From Acetobacteraceae bacterium (GTDB lineage: Bacteria > Pseudomonadota > Alphaproteobacteria > Acetobacterales > Acetobacteraceae), in NCBI GenBank assembly GCA_020848935.1, contig JADLHF010000123.1, forward strand, positions 1-34,710: 34,710 nucleotides of DNA, written 5' to 3'. The notes beneath the pieces are model-generated. The model was not told the DNA's origin, did not search any database, and saw nothing but the letters and a program-made list of their open reading frames with translations. A program made the position numbers and the translations under genes. Positions 9,637-23,151 of this stretch are shown one piece after another. Every line of letters begins with the position of its first letter. The stretch's first letter is position 1.

Positions 9637-9990
9637 TCAGTACCGTTTCTGGTCGGTCGGGTACATCACCACGATGTCGTTGGGGTCGCTGGCGTTCAGC
9701 ATCGCCCGCGCCCGCTCGTCCAGCGCATCGGCATCCAGCACCGCGCCGCGCAGCCCGCCGACCCGGCGTTCCCACAGCGCCACCTCGGCCTCGGCGCGGG
9801 CCAGCTGGGCCCGGGCGAGCACCAGATCCTTCTGCCGTTCGGCATAGGCCACCAGACCGCGATCGCCCTGGGTCGCGTGCCATAGGAAATACCCGGTCAG
9901 CGACAGGAACACCGCCGGCGCCACGGCTGCCCGCAACTGCCGCTTCACACCCCGCCACAGGATCGACGTTTCAAACATCCATCGCGCCAT
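9637..9990 (-). CDS. ftsB: FtsB/DivIC-family cell division protein
   Basis: The 117-residue bitopic membrane protein has a short cytoplasmic N-terminus, a single transmembrane helix at about 21-39 (RAAVAPAVFLSLTGYFLWHA), and then a coiled-coil rich in Arg/Ala/Glu (about 50-88). The C-terminal motif RARAMLNASDPNDIVVMY matches the family signature in which the coiled coil is followed by a small FtsL/FtsQ-interacting segment. It is expected to act in the divisome with FtsL and FtsQ. Its place between eno and pdhA is the standard alphaproteobacterial context. GGGGA lies just before the ATG at 9990. Sequence conservation in this family is low, so the assignment rests on topology, length and neighbours. 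Confidence 0.85.
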   Translation of the reverse strand: MARWMFETSILWRGVKRQLRAAVAPAVFLSLTGYFLWHATQGDRGLVAYAERQKDLVLARAQLARAEAEVALWERRVGGLRGAVLDADALDERARAMLNASDPNDIVVMYPTDQKRY

Positions 9991-10158
9991 CAGTCCCCGA
10001 AGCCCGACAAATAGCAGAGTCCAGCCGACAGTACAGCTTGAAAATCAACATCTCACCAACCGAAGCGGCATTTTTCTGCCGGCCATGGCCATGCTGCCAC
10101 CATCCGGCCACACCAGCCGCCCGATTTTCGCCTTGTGCCACCGGTATCACCACCCTCA

Positions 10159-10184
10159 GGCCGGCTTTCGGCCACTTCAGGAGG
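10159..10184 (+). promoter_or_regulatory. Stem-loop directly upstream of a strong ribosome binding site
   Basis: GGCCG (10159-10163) pairs with CGGCC (10169-10173) around a GCTTT loop. CAGGAGG follows immediately (10178-10184), with the ATG at 10190. The hairpin leaves the ribosome binding site free but adjacent, so it may protect the 5' end or modulate translation of the small exported protein. This is a structural observation only. Confidence 0.35.
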
Positions 10185-10189
10185 TTTCC

Positions 10190-10456
10190 ATGAAGGTTCG
10201 CACGCTTGTCATCGCCGCATGCGCAGCCCTTGCCACGCTGGCCGCGACGTCCACCGCCCAGGCCGGCGACCGCGACCGCTACCGCGGCGGCTACGAGAGG
10301 CACCACTGGCGCCCGCACCATGCGCCGCATTGGCGCCCCTATGGCGTCTACTATCCGCCACCGCGGGTCTATTACGCGCCGCCGCCGGTGTACTACGCGC
10401 CGCGCCCCTACGCCTATGCGCCGCCCACGCTGTATTTCGGCTTCGGCGTGCGCTGA
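10190..10456 (+). CDS. Small Tyr/Pro/His-rich exported protein
   Basis: The 88-residue product begins MKVRTLVIAACAALATLAAT and has a clear Sec signal peptide, with cleavage predicted after AQA at residue 26. The mature part is first Arg/His-rich (RDRYRGGYERHHWRPHH), then a repeat of tyrosine-proline units (VYYPPPRVYYAPPPVYYAPRPYAYAPP) ending FGFGVR. A frame starting at 10085 also exists, but the ATG at 10190 has a textbook AGGAGG and the signal peptide, which settles the start. It is the only rightward gene inside a long leftward housekeeping block, divergent from ftsB and convergent with eno. Similar short secreted proteins are common in proteobacteria; no function is known to me. Confidence 0.8.
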   Translation: MKVRTLVIAACAALATLAATSTAQAGDRDRYRGGYERHHWRPHHAPHWRPYGVYYPPPRVYYAPPPVYYAPRPYAYAPPTLYFGFGVR

Positions 10457-10483
10457 GCGGCCGGGATCACCGGCGCGCGACCG

Positions 10484-13980
<3,497 letters not shown>

Positions 13981-14012
13981 CGCGCCGCTCTCCTCGACAA
14001 CACGCAGATCAA

Positions 14013-14042
14013 CACGCCCCGCCGCTGTTCGGACGGGGCGTG
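14013..14042 (-). promoter_or_regulatory. Perfect 9-bp dyad in the mcp leader
   Basis: CACGCCCCG (14013-14021) and CGGGGCGTG (14034-14042) form a perfect inverted repeat around 12 bases, about 33 bases upstream of the mcp ATG. It could be an operator or an RNA stem in the 5' leader. No T-run follows on the leftward strand, which argues against a simple terminator. Confidence 0.4.
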
Positions 14043-14156
14043 CGACCCAATATCGGGCCAGCGTTAAGGAAGAATTGGAAGCGTGGCGGCGGTGCGGGCC
14101 GCACCCGGTTTCCGCCGGCCAAACGCCGGAAGCGCCGGCCTGTTCCCGGCAGGCAT

Positions 14157-14495
14157 TCAGCCGACGGATAGCAGCTCCACGTCGAACACCAGCGTCGCGT
14201 TCGGCGGGATCACCCCGCCGGCGCCGCGCGCGCCGTATCCCATCTCGGGCGGGATCACCAGCGTACGGCTGCCGCCCACCTTCATGCCGGCCACGCCCTG
14301 GTCCCAGCCGGCAATCACCCGCCCGGCGCCCAGCGGGAACACGAACGGGTCGCCGCGGTCGCGCGAGCTGTCGAATTTCCGCCCCTTGCTCTCCGCCGCA
14401 TCGGCATCGAACAGCCAGCCGGTGTAGTGCACCGTGACGCTCGCACCGGCCGCGGCCTCGGCGCCGTTGCCGACAACATGGTCGATCATCTTCAT
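14157..14495 (-). CDS. FKBP-type peptidyl-prolyl cis-trans isomerase
   Basis: The 112-residue protein is a single minimal FKBP domain with no signal peptide, so it is probably cytoplasmic. Family motifs are [57 protein letters not shown] and [14 protein letters not shown]. The aromatic and aspartate residues that line the FK506 pocket (the YTG Tyr, the FDSS Asp, the IAGWD Trp) are present. AAGGAAA lies before the ATG at 14495. It follows kdsA by 19 bp and is likely cotranscribed with the pyrG-kdsA group. Confidence 0.93.
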   Translation of the reverse strand: MKMIDHVVGNGAEAAAGASVTVHYTGWLFDADAAESKGRKFDSSRDRGDPFVFPLGAGRVIAGWDQGVAGMKVGGSRTLVIPPEMGYGARGAGGVIPPNATLVFDVELLSVG

Positions 14496-14514
14496 GGTGG
14501 TTTCCTTTTGCAGA

Positions 14515-17005
<2,491 letters not shown>

Positions 17006-17094
17006 TCATAGGCGCATGCCCGAGTCGCGGGAAACCCGGTCTGCATGGCCATTTCCCTGCGAGCTGCCCTGCGACATCGGCAGGGGGTGGAAAA

Positions 17095-17424
17095 TCAGTT
17101 GGTCGGCACTTTCGGCGCGCCGGGTGCGGGGGCCGGCAGGGCCGGCAGGCTGGTGTCGCTCGGCGCCGGCCCGTCCAGCACCGAACGCCGCACGCCGGTG
17201 CCCTTGCTCATCAGCGCCAGCGACAGCGACAGCGCGAAGAACACCGCGGCCAGGATGGCGGTGGCGCGGGTCAGCAGGTTGGCGGTGCCGCGGCCGGACA
17301 TGAAGCTGCCCATGCCCTGCGACGACCCGATGCCCAGGCCGCCGCCCTCGCTGCGCTGGATCAGCACAACGCCGATCAACGCCAGGGTGACGAACAAATG
17401 CAGGATCAGCAGGACGGTGGTCAT
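17095..17424 (-). CDS. secG: Preprotein translocase subunit SecG
   Basis: The 109-residue membrane protein has two transmembrane helices at about 1-21 (MTTVLLILHLFVTLALIGVVL) and 52-74 (ANLLTRATAILAAVFFALSLSLAL). The conserved loop IQRSEGGGLGIGSSQGMGSFMSGRG lies between them, which is the SecG signature. A Pro/Ala-rich tail follows. The longer open frame to 17586 is rejected because its first 54 residues are Arg/Trp-rich and precede the family start. SecG assists SecYEG protein export. It lies between tpiA and pyrG as is standard. Confidence 0.93.
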   Translation of the reverse strand: MTTVLLILHLFVTLALIGVVLIQRSEGGGLGIGSSQGMGSFMSGRGTANLLTRATAILAAVFFALSLSLALMSKGTGVRRSVLDGPAPSDTSLPALPAPAPGAPKVPTN

Positions 17425-17509
17425 CAGGTTCCCAACGGCAGTGGCCGGCAGCAGCGGCCGCACGCGGCGCCTTCTACAGCGTGGCGCCGCACTTGGGAAG
17501 CCGCCGGAC

Positions 17510-18244
17510 TCATCCCCGCACGGCCCGCGCGATGCCCAGGAAATCCTCCGCCACCAGGCTGGCGCCACCCACCAGCGCGCCGCCAACCTCGGGCAGCGCC
17601 ATCAGGGCGGCGGCGTTGGACGGCTTGACCGAGCCGCCGTAGAGAATCCGCAGGCCCGCGCCGCCCGCCCCCAGCCGGCGCTCCAGCTCGGCGCGGATAT
17701 GGGCATGCATCGCCGCCACATCGGCCTCGGTCGGCGTCCGCCCGGTGCCGATCGCCCAGACCGGTTCATAGGCCACCACGCCGGCGAAATCCTCCGCCAG
17801 GCTGCCGGCGAGCTGGCCGGCCACCACCGCCTCGGCCTGCCCGCCGACCCGCTGCGCCTCGGTCTCGCCGACGCAGACGATCGGCAGCAGCCCCGCCGCC
17901 ACCGCAGCGGCCACCTTGGCGCGCACCAGGGCATCGCTCTCGCCATGGTCGGCGCGGCGCTCCGAATGGCCCAGGATGACATGGCTGGCGCCGGCATCGC
18001 GCAGCATCGGCGCCGAGATGTCCCCGGTATGCGCGCCGGCCGGCTTGGCATGGCAATCCTGCCCGCCCACCGCCACCCGGCTGCCCAGCAGCGCATGCGC
18101 CGCCACCGACACCAGCGTGGCGGGCGGACAGACCAGCAGGTCGCAGCCCAGCGCGGCATCGGCGGCGCGCAGCGCATCGAGCAGCCCGCGCGCCATGGTC
18201 AGCGACCCGTTCATCTTCCAGTTGCCGGCGATCAGCTGGCGCAT
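17510..18244 (-). CDS. tpiA: Triosephosphate isomerase
   Basis: The 244-residue TIM barrel interconverts dihydroxyacetone phosphate and glyceraldehyde 3-phosphate. Catalytic residues are Asn8 and Lys10 in AGNWKMNG, His93 in ILGHSERR and Glu160 in [12 protein letters not shown]. The phosphate loop [10 protein letters not shown] is near the C-terminus. GGGAGG lies 7 bases upstream of the ATG at 18244. It heads the tpiA-secG-pyrG-kdsA run, 82 bp downstream of a hybrid kinase gene. Confidence 0.97.
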   Translation of the reverse strand: MRQLIAGNWKMNGSLTMARGLLDALRAADAALGCDLLVCPPATLVSVAAHALLGSRVAVGGQDCHAKPAGAHTGDISAPMLRDAGASHVILGHSERRADHGESDALVRAKVAAAVAAGLLPIVCVGETEAQRVGGQAEAVVAGQLAGSLAEDFAGVVAYEPVWAIGTGRTPTEADVAAMHAHIRAELERRLGAGGAGLRILYGGSVKPSNAAALMALPEVGGALVGGASLVAEDFLGIARAVRG

Positions 18245-18326
18245 CGCATGCCTCCCGTTGCTGTCCCCGGTATCCAGCCTTCGGCGCTGCGGTTCAACCC
18301 CCGCCGCACATCACGCCGCCCCGCGA

Positions 18327-21300
18327 TCACGCGGGAATAGGCCACCGCCGCAATGCGTCCAGCCCGCTCAGCACCAGCGGCTCCAGCGCGTCCACCTGCG
18401 CGGCCACGCCGTCATATCGCCCGGCCGCCACCTCCTCCTGGATCGCCGTCGCGGCCAGGCCCAGCGGCACCAGCCCCACCGTGCGCGCTGCCCGCGCCAT
18501 CAGCCGCGCCTGGTGGCCCAGCAGGTCCATCCGCCCGGCCTGCGCCAGGTCGCGCATGTCCTCCAGCTGGCGCAGTGCGTCGGCCTGGAACTGGCGCACC
18601 ACGTCGGCCGCCGATGCCCCGCCGATCTCGGCCACCAGCGCCTCCAGCCGCGCGACATCCAAGGCTGCCGACGCCCGCGCCGGCTCGCGCCGCGGCGCGG
18701 TGATCGCCGGAGTCACGGCGGCGTCCGGGAATGCCGGCACGCCGTCGCCCGTCGGCCGCGCCCCGGCCGCCCCCTCCAGCACCCGCGCGATCGCGCGCCC
18801 CAGCTGCGCCGCGCTGATCGGCTTGGTCTCGAAATGCGTCATCCCGGCCGCCAGGCAGCGCTGCTGGTCGGCGGCCATGGCATTGGCGGTCAGCCCGATG
18901 ATCGGGATGCGCCCGGCCGGCCCGGACAGGCTGCGGATCGCCTCGGTGGCGGCCAGCCCGTCCATCTCCGGCATCATCACATCCATCAGCACCAGGTCGA
19001 AGCCGCCGCGCTGCACCGCCTCCACCGCCTCGCGCCCGTTCTCCACCGCCTCCACCCGATGACCCATCCGCTCCAGCATGCGCGTGGCCACCAGGCGGTT
19101 GGTGGCGTTGTCCTCGGCAATCAGCACCCGGCTCGCCGGCCCACCGGCTGCCGTCACGCCCGCTGCCGTCATGCCCGCCGCCGTCATGCCCGCCGCCGTC
19201 ATACCCGCCGCCGTCTCGCCCGCCGCGAGACCTGTCCCGTCCTGCGCCACCGCGCCCGGCCGCCCGGCATTCCCGCGCGGCACGCCTTCACCGCGCGGCA
19301 AGGTCAGCAGCACGTCGAACTGGAACGTGCTGCCGGCGCCGACCTCGCTCTGCACGCTGATCGTCCCGCCCATCCGCTCCACCAGCCGGCGGCAGATCGC
19401 CAGGCCCAGCCCGCTGCCGCCGAACCGGCGGGAGATCGAGCTGTCCACCTGGGTGAACTCGGTGAACAGCTTGCCCAGCGCCTCGGGCGCAATGCCGATC
19501 CCGGTATCGGTCACCGCAAAGCCCAGCCGCACCGCCGCCCCCTCGCCGCGCACCAGCCGCACCGCCACCCGCACCGCGCCCTCGGCGGTGAACTTGATGC
19601 CGTTGCCGATCAGGTTCAGCAGCACCTGGCGCAGCCGATGGGAATCGCCGACCGCGCGCGCCGGCACCTCGTCGGCCACCTCCAGCGCCAGCTTCAGCCC
19701 CTTGGCGGTGGCCTCGGCCGACAGCAGCTCGATCGAATCGCGCAACACCTCGCGCACGTCGAAGGCCTGTTCCTCCAGCTCCAGCCGGCCGGCATCCAGG
19801 CGCGAGAAGTCCAGGATATCATTGATCAATTGCAGCAAATGCTGGCCGGATTCCAGGATGATGCGCACATAATGGCGCTCGGTCGCCCCCAGCGGCATGT
19901 CCTGCAACAGCCCGGCCACCCCGATGATCCCGTTCATCGGCGTGCGGATCTCGTGGCTCATCACCGCCAGGAATTCGCCGCGCGCCCGCCCCGCCGCCTC
20001 CGCCGCATCGCGCGCCGCGGCCAGCGCCCGCTCGTTGCGCCGCCGCTCGGTGATGTCGGTATAGGTCCGCACCGCCCCGCCATCCGGCAGCATCTCGGTG
20101 CGCACCTCCAGCACCACGCCATTGGGGCGGGTGCGCTCGAACTGCGCCATCTGGTCGGCGAAGTCGCCGCTGTCGAGCACCCGCAGCACCGCCGGGTCCA
20201 CCCGCCCGGGCGGGCCGAACTCGCCGTTGTCCAACTGCCACTGCACGATGTCGCGGAACGTCGGGGTCATCTGCGCCAGGTCGGGCGGCAGGTCCAGCAG
20301 GGCGATCGCGCGCTGGTTCAGCACCGGCACCTGGCCCTCGGCATCCACCATCATGATGCCCTGGCTGATGTTCTGCAGCGTTGCCGTCAGCGCCTGCTGC
20401 GAGCCCAGCAGCCGCTGGTGCTGGCGCTGCACCAGCGCGCCCACGCCGATCACCACCAGCGTCATCAGCACCCCCGCGCCAATGAACTGCAGGCGGTGGC
20501 GGCGGAAGCCGGCGAACACATCCCTCGATTCGATGCCGGCCACCACCGCCAGCGGATAGCCGCGCAGCCGCCGCCAGCTGCCGATGCGGTCGGTGGCATC
20601 GATCCCGCCGCTGCCATGGAAGGCCCCCTGGATCTCGCCCCCGGCCATGATCGCGGCGGCCTCGCTGCCGCCAAAGGCCTGGCCGATCGCACCCGGCAGC
20701 GGCGGCATGCGCGCGCGCACCATGCCGTCGCCGCCCACCACCAGCATCACCGCCTGGCCGACATCCAGCGCCTCGGTGAAGCGCATCAGCTCCTCCACCC
20801 CCAGCGTCGCCACGATCGCCCCCAGCCGCGCCCCATCCGGCGCCGTCATCCGGCGCAGCACGTTCACCGTCCAGCGCCCGCTCACCCGGCTGCGGATCGC
20901 CGGGCCCAGCAGCAGCCGGTCCTCGCCGGCTGCGCGCATCCAGGCCAGCTCGCTCTCGGCCAGCTCCGCCCGCCCGCTTCCCGGGCCCAGGCTGCTGCTG
21001 CGCACCATGCCGTCGCCATCGACCACCGCCACCTGCACCTGGCGGCGGCCCAGCACCGGGCCACGGCTCAGCGCCACCAGGTCGAACGTCGCGGGGTCGC
21101 GCAGGTAGCTCTCGCGCAGGAACAACAGGCTCTGGTCGATCGCCTCGAAGCTGCGATCCAGGTTCTCGGCGAAGCCATAGGCGGTGTTGCGCGCCTTCTG
21201 GGTGGCATCGAAGCTGGTCTGGCGGTATTCGCGCAGCAGCTGGACGTAGACGCTGCCCCAGATCAGGCAGATCGCCACCCCCATCAGCACCGCGAAGGCG

Positions 21301-21506
21301 TAGGGCGCGCGCCACGTCCCGCGCCGCCGCGGCGGCCGTGCCGCGGCCAGGGCACCGGGAAGGGGGCCGGCACCGGAACCGGCGCCAGAAGCGGGGCCAG
21401 GTCCCGCCGCCGCGGCAGCGGCGCCCGCCGCGTCCCCAGGCCCTGCCGGCTCCCCATCCCCACCCCGCGCGCCACGCGCGGCTGCGCCGTCGGACACCAC
21501 GATCAC
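18327..21506 (-). CDS. Hybrid sensor histidine kinase with degenerate C-terminal HPt
   Basis: The 1059-residue membrane kinase has these parts in order. A Gly/Ala/Pro-rich cytoplasmic N-terminus is followed by TM1 (about 68-90), an extracytoplasmic sensor of the PDC/dCache type (about 95-338) and TM2 (about 340-360). Next come a PAS domain (about 372-490), HisKA with His518 in MSHEIRTPMNG, HATPase (DTGIGI and GGSGLGLAI boxes, about 620-737) and a repetitive linker (760-790). A receiver follows with Asp842 and Lys895. The C-terminal helical domain (about 950-1059) aligns with HPt domains, but its RLMARAARTVGL has Arg1001 where the phospho-accepting His should be. The start is probably GTG at 21506 with a weak ribosome site, so the N-terminus is uncertain. 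It sits between trpE and tpiA, an unusual neighbour. The ligand and regulator are unknown. Confidence 0.9.
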   Translation of the reverse strand: MIVVSDGAAARGARGGDGEPAGPGDAAGAAAAAAGPGPASGAGSGAGPLPGALAAARPPRRRGTWRAPYAFAVLMGVAICLIWGSVYVQLLREYRQTSFDATQKARNTAYGFAENLDRSFEAIDQSLLFLRESYLRDPATFDLVALSRGPVLGRRQVQVAVVDGDGMVRSSSLGPGSGRAELAESELAWMRAAGEDRLLLGPAIRSRVSGRWTVNVLRRMTAPDGARLGAIVATLGVEELMRFTEALDVGQAVMLVVGGDGMVRARMPPLPGAIGQAFGGSEAAAIMAGGEIQGAFHGSGGIDATDRIGSWRRLRGYPLAVVAGIESRDVFAGFRRHRLQFIGAGVLMTLVVIGVGALVQRQHQRLLGSQQALTATLQNISQGIMMVDAEGQVPVLNQRAIALLDLPPDLAQMTPTFRDIVQWQLDNGEFGPPGRVDPAVLRVLDSGDFADQMAQFERTRPNGVVLEVRTEMLPDGGAVRTYTDITERRRNERALAAARDAAEAAGRARGEFLAVMSHEIRTPMNGIIGVAGLLQDMPLGATERHYVRIILESGQHLLQLINDILDFSRLDAGRLELEEQAFDVREVLRDSIELLSAEATAKGLKLALEVADEVPARAVGDSHRLRQVLLNLIGNGIKFTAEGAVRVAVRLVRGEGAAVRLGFAVTDTGIGIAPEALGKLFTEFTQVDSSISRRFGGSGLGLAICRRLVERMGGTISVQSEVGAGSTFQFDVLLTLPRGEGVPRGNAGRPGAVAQDGTGLAAGETAAGMTAAGMTAAGMTAAGVTAAGGPASRVLIAEDNATNRLVATRMLERMGHRVEAVENGREAVEAVQRGGFDLVLMDVMMPEMDGLAATEAIRSLSGPAGRIPIIGLTANAMAADQQRCLAAGMTHFETKPISAAQLGRAIARVLEGAAGARPTGDGVPAFPDAAVTPAITAPRREPARASAALDVARLEALVAEIGGASAADVVRQFQADALRQLEDMRDLAQAGRMDLLGHQARLMARAARTVGLVPLGLAATAIQEEVAAGRYDGVAAQVDALEPLVLSGLDALRRWPIPA
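19150..19224. repeat. 15-bp tandem repeat inside the hybrid kinase linker
   Basis: Five 15-bp units of the type GCCGTCATGCCCGCC lie end to end, two of them identical. They encode five copies of the pentapeptide TAAGM/V/E in the linker between the HATPase and receiver domains. Because 15 is a multiple of 3, copy-number change alters linker length without breaking the frame. Confidence 0.85.
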
Positions 21507-21588
21507 CCCGCGCTGACATCAATCGGAACGCAGCGGCAGCCTTCGCATATCGAACCCCGGCACGTCCACGCCCGCATCCGCGGCGCCG

Positions 21589-23118
21589 TCACACCGGCCC
21601 GGCGTTCGGTCCCTTGCCGGCCGCGAAGCGCACCGCCTCCTCGGCGGCGCGGAACAGCGCGCGGGCCTTCTGGCGGCATTCCTCGTATTCCGCCTCGGGC
21701 ACCGAATCCGCCACCACCCCGGCGCCGGCCTGGACATACATGGTGCCGTCCTTGACCACCGCGGTGCGCAGCCCGATGCAGGTGTCCATCGAGCCGTCGG
21801 CAGCAAAATAGCCGATGCAGCCGGCATAGATGCCGCGGCGCACCGGCTCCACCTCCTCGATGATCTCCATCGCCCGCACCTTGGGCGCGCCGGACAGCGT
21901 GCCGGCCGGGAAACCGCCGACCAGCGCGTCCAGCGCCTCCAGCCCCTCGGCCAGCTTGCCCTGCACTTCGGAGGAGATGTGCATCACATGGCTGAACCGC
22001 TCGATGGTGAAACTCTCCGTGACCTTCACCGAGCCCAGCTCGGAGACCCGCCCGACATCGTTGCGCCCGAGATCCAGCAGCATCAGGTGCTCGGCGCGCT
22101 CCTTCGGATCGGCCAGCAGTTCCGCCTCCAGCCGCTGGTCCTCCTCGTTCGTATCGCCGCGCCGCCGCGTGCCGGCCAGCGGGCGGATCGTCACCATCCC
22201 GTCGCGCAGCCGCACCAGGATCTCGGGCGAGGAGCCGACGATGGCAAAGCCGCCGAAATCCAGGAAGAACAGGAACGGCGCCGGGTTGATCCGCCGCAGC
22301 GCACGGTACAGCGACAGCGGCGGCAGCGCGAAGGGGGCGGAAAACCGTTGGCTGGCGACGATCTGGAAGGCATCGCCGGCGCGGATGTATTCCTTGCAGA
22401 CCTCCACCGTCGCCAGGAAATCCTCCCGCGAGAAGGTCGAGTCCGGCGTGGCGATCGGCGGCAGCGCCACCGGCGGCGCGCCCAGCGGCAGCGGTCGCTC
22501 CAGCGCCGCCTCCGCCTCGGTCAGCCGCGCCTGCGCCGCCTCCCACGCCTGCAACGCGCTCACCCGCGCGCGCGGATAGACCGGTGCGGCCACGGTCAGC
22601 GTGTCGTTGACATTGTCGAAGATGGCGAACAGCGACGGCCGCGCCATCGTCGCCTCGGGAATGCCCAGGTCGTCGCGGTTCTTCTCCGGCAGCTTCTCCA
22701 TCAGCCGCACCATGTCGTAGCCCAGGTAGCCGATCAGCCCGCCGCACATCGGCGGCAGCCCGTCGGGCACCGCAAGCCGGCTTTCGGCGATCAGCGCGCG
22801 CAGGCTTTCCAGCGGCGGGCGGTCATCGGCCACGAAGGCATAGGGCGCGGCGCGGGCATCGCGGTTCAGCTCCGCCCGCCCCGCCCGGCACCGCCACACC
22901 AGGTCGGGATCCAGCCCGATGATGGTGTAGCGCCCGCGCGACGCCCCGCCCTCGACGGACTCCAGCAGGAAGGTGTTGGGCTTGCCATGCGCCAGCTTCA
23001 GGAACGCCGCCACCGGCGTCTCCAGGTCGGCCACCCCGCGCGACCACAGCAGCCGCCCGCGCCCCTGCTCGTAGTCGGCGCGGAATTCGGCAAAGCCGGG
23101 CGGGGGGGAGGCGTTCAT
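21589..23118 (-). CDS. trpE: Anthranilate synthase component I
   Basis: The 509-residue chorismate-utilising enzyme makes anthranilate, the first step of tryptophan synthesis, with ammonia from TrpG. The N-terminal LLESVEGG is the LLES motif of the tryptophan feedback site. The C-terminal catalytic core shows IRPLAGTRRRG, ELLADPKERAEHLMLLDLGRNDVGRV, FPAGTLSGAPKVRAMEII and GYFAADGSMDTCIGLRT. GGAGAG precedes the ATG at 23118. The gene follows ppiD by 33 bp. The usual downstream trpG/trpD/trpC partners are absent: the next gene is the hybrid kinase, so they must lie elsewhere. Confidence 0.97.
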   Translation of the reverse strand: MNASPPPGFAEFRADYEQGRGRLLWSRGVADLETPVAAFLKLAHGKPNTFLLESVEGGASRGRYTIIGLDPDLVWRCRAGRAELNRDARAAPYAFVADDRPPLESLRALIAESRLAVPDGLPPMCGGLIGYLGYDMVRLMEKLPEKNRDDLGIPEATMARPSLFAIFDNVNDTLTVAAPVYPRARVSALQAWEAAQARLTEAEAALERPLPLGAPPVALPPIATPDSTFSREDFLATVEVCKEYIRAGDAFQIVASQRFSAPFALPPLSLYRALRRINPAPFLFFLDFGGFAIVGSSPEILVRLRDGMVTIRPLAGTRRRGDTNEEDQRLEAELLADPKERAEHLMLLDLGRNDVGRVSELGSVKVTESFTIERFSHVMHISSEVQGKLAEGLEALDALVGGFPAGTLSGAPKVRAMEIIEEVEPVRRGIYAGCIGYFAADGSMDTCIGLRTAVVKDGTMYVQAGAGVVADSVPEAEYEECRQKARALFRAAEEAVRFAAGKGPNAGPV

Positions 23119-23151
23119 CGAAACTCTCCGGGGTCGGCGGGTGGCTTCAGT

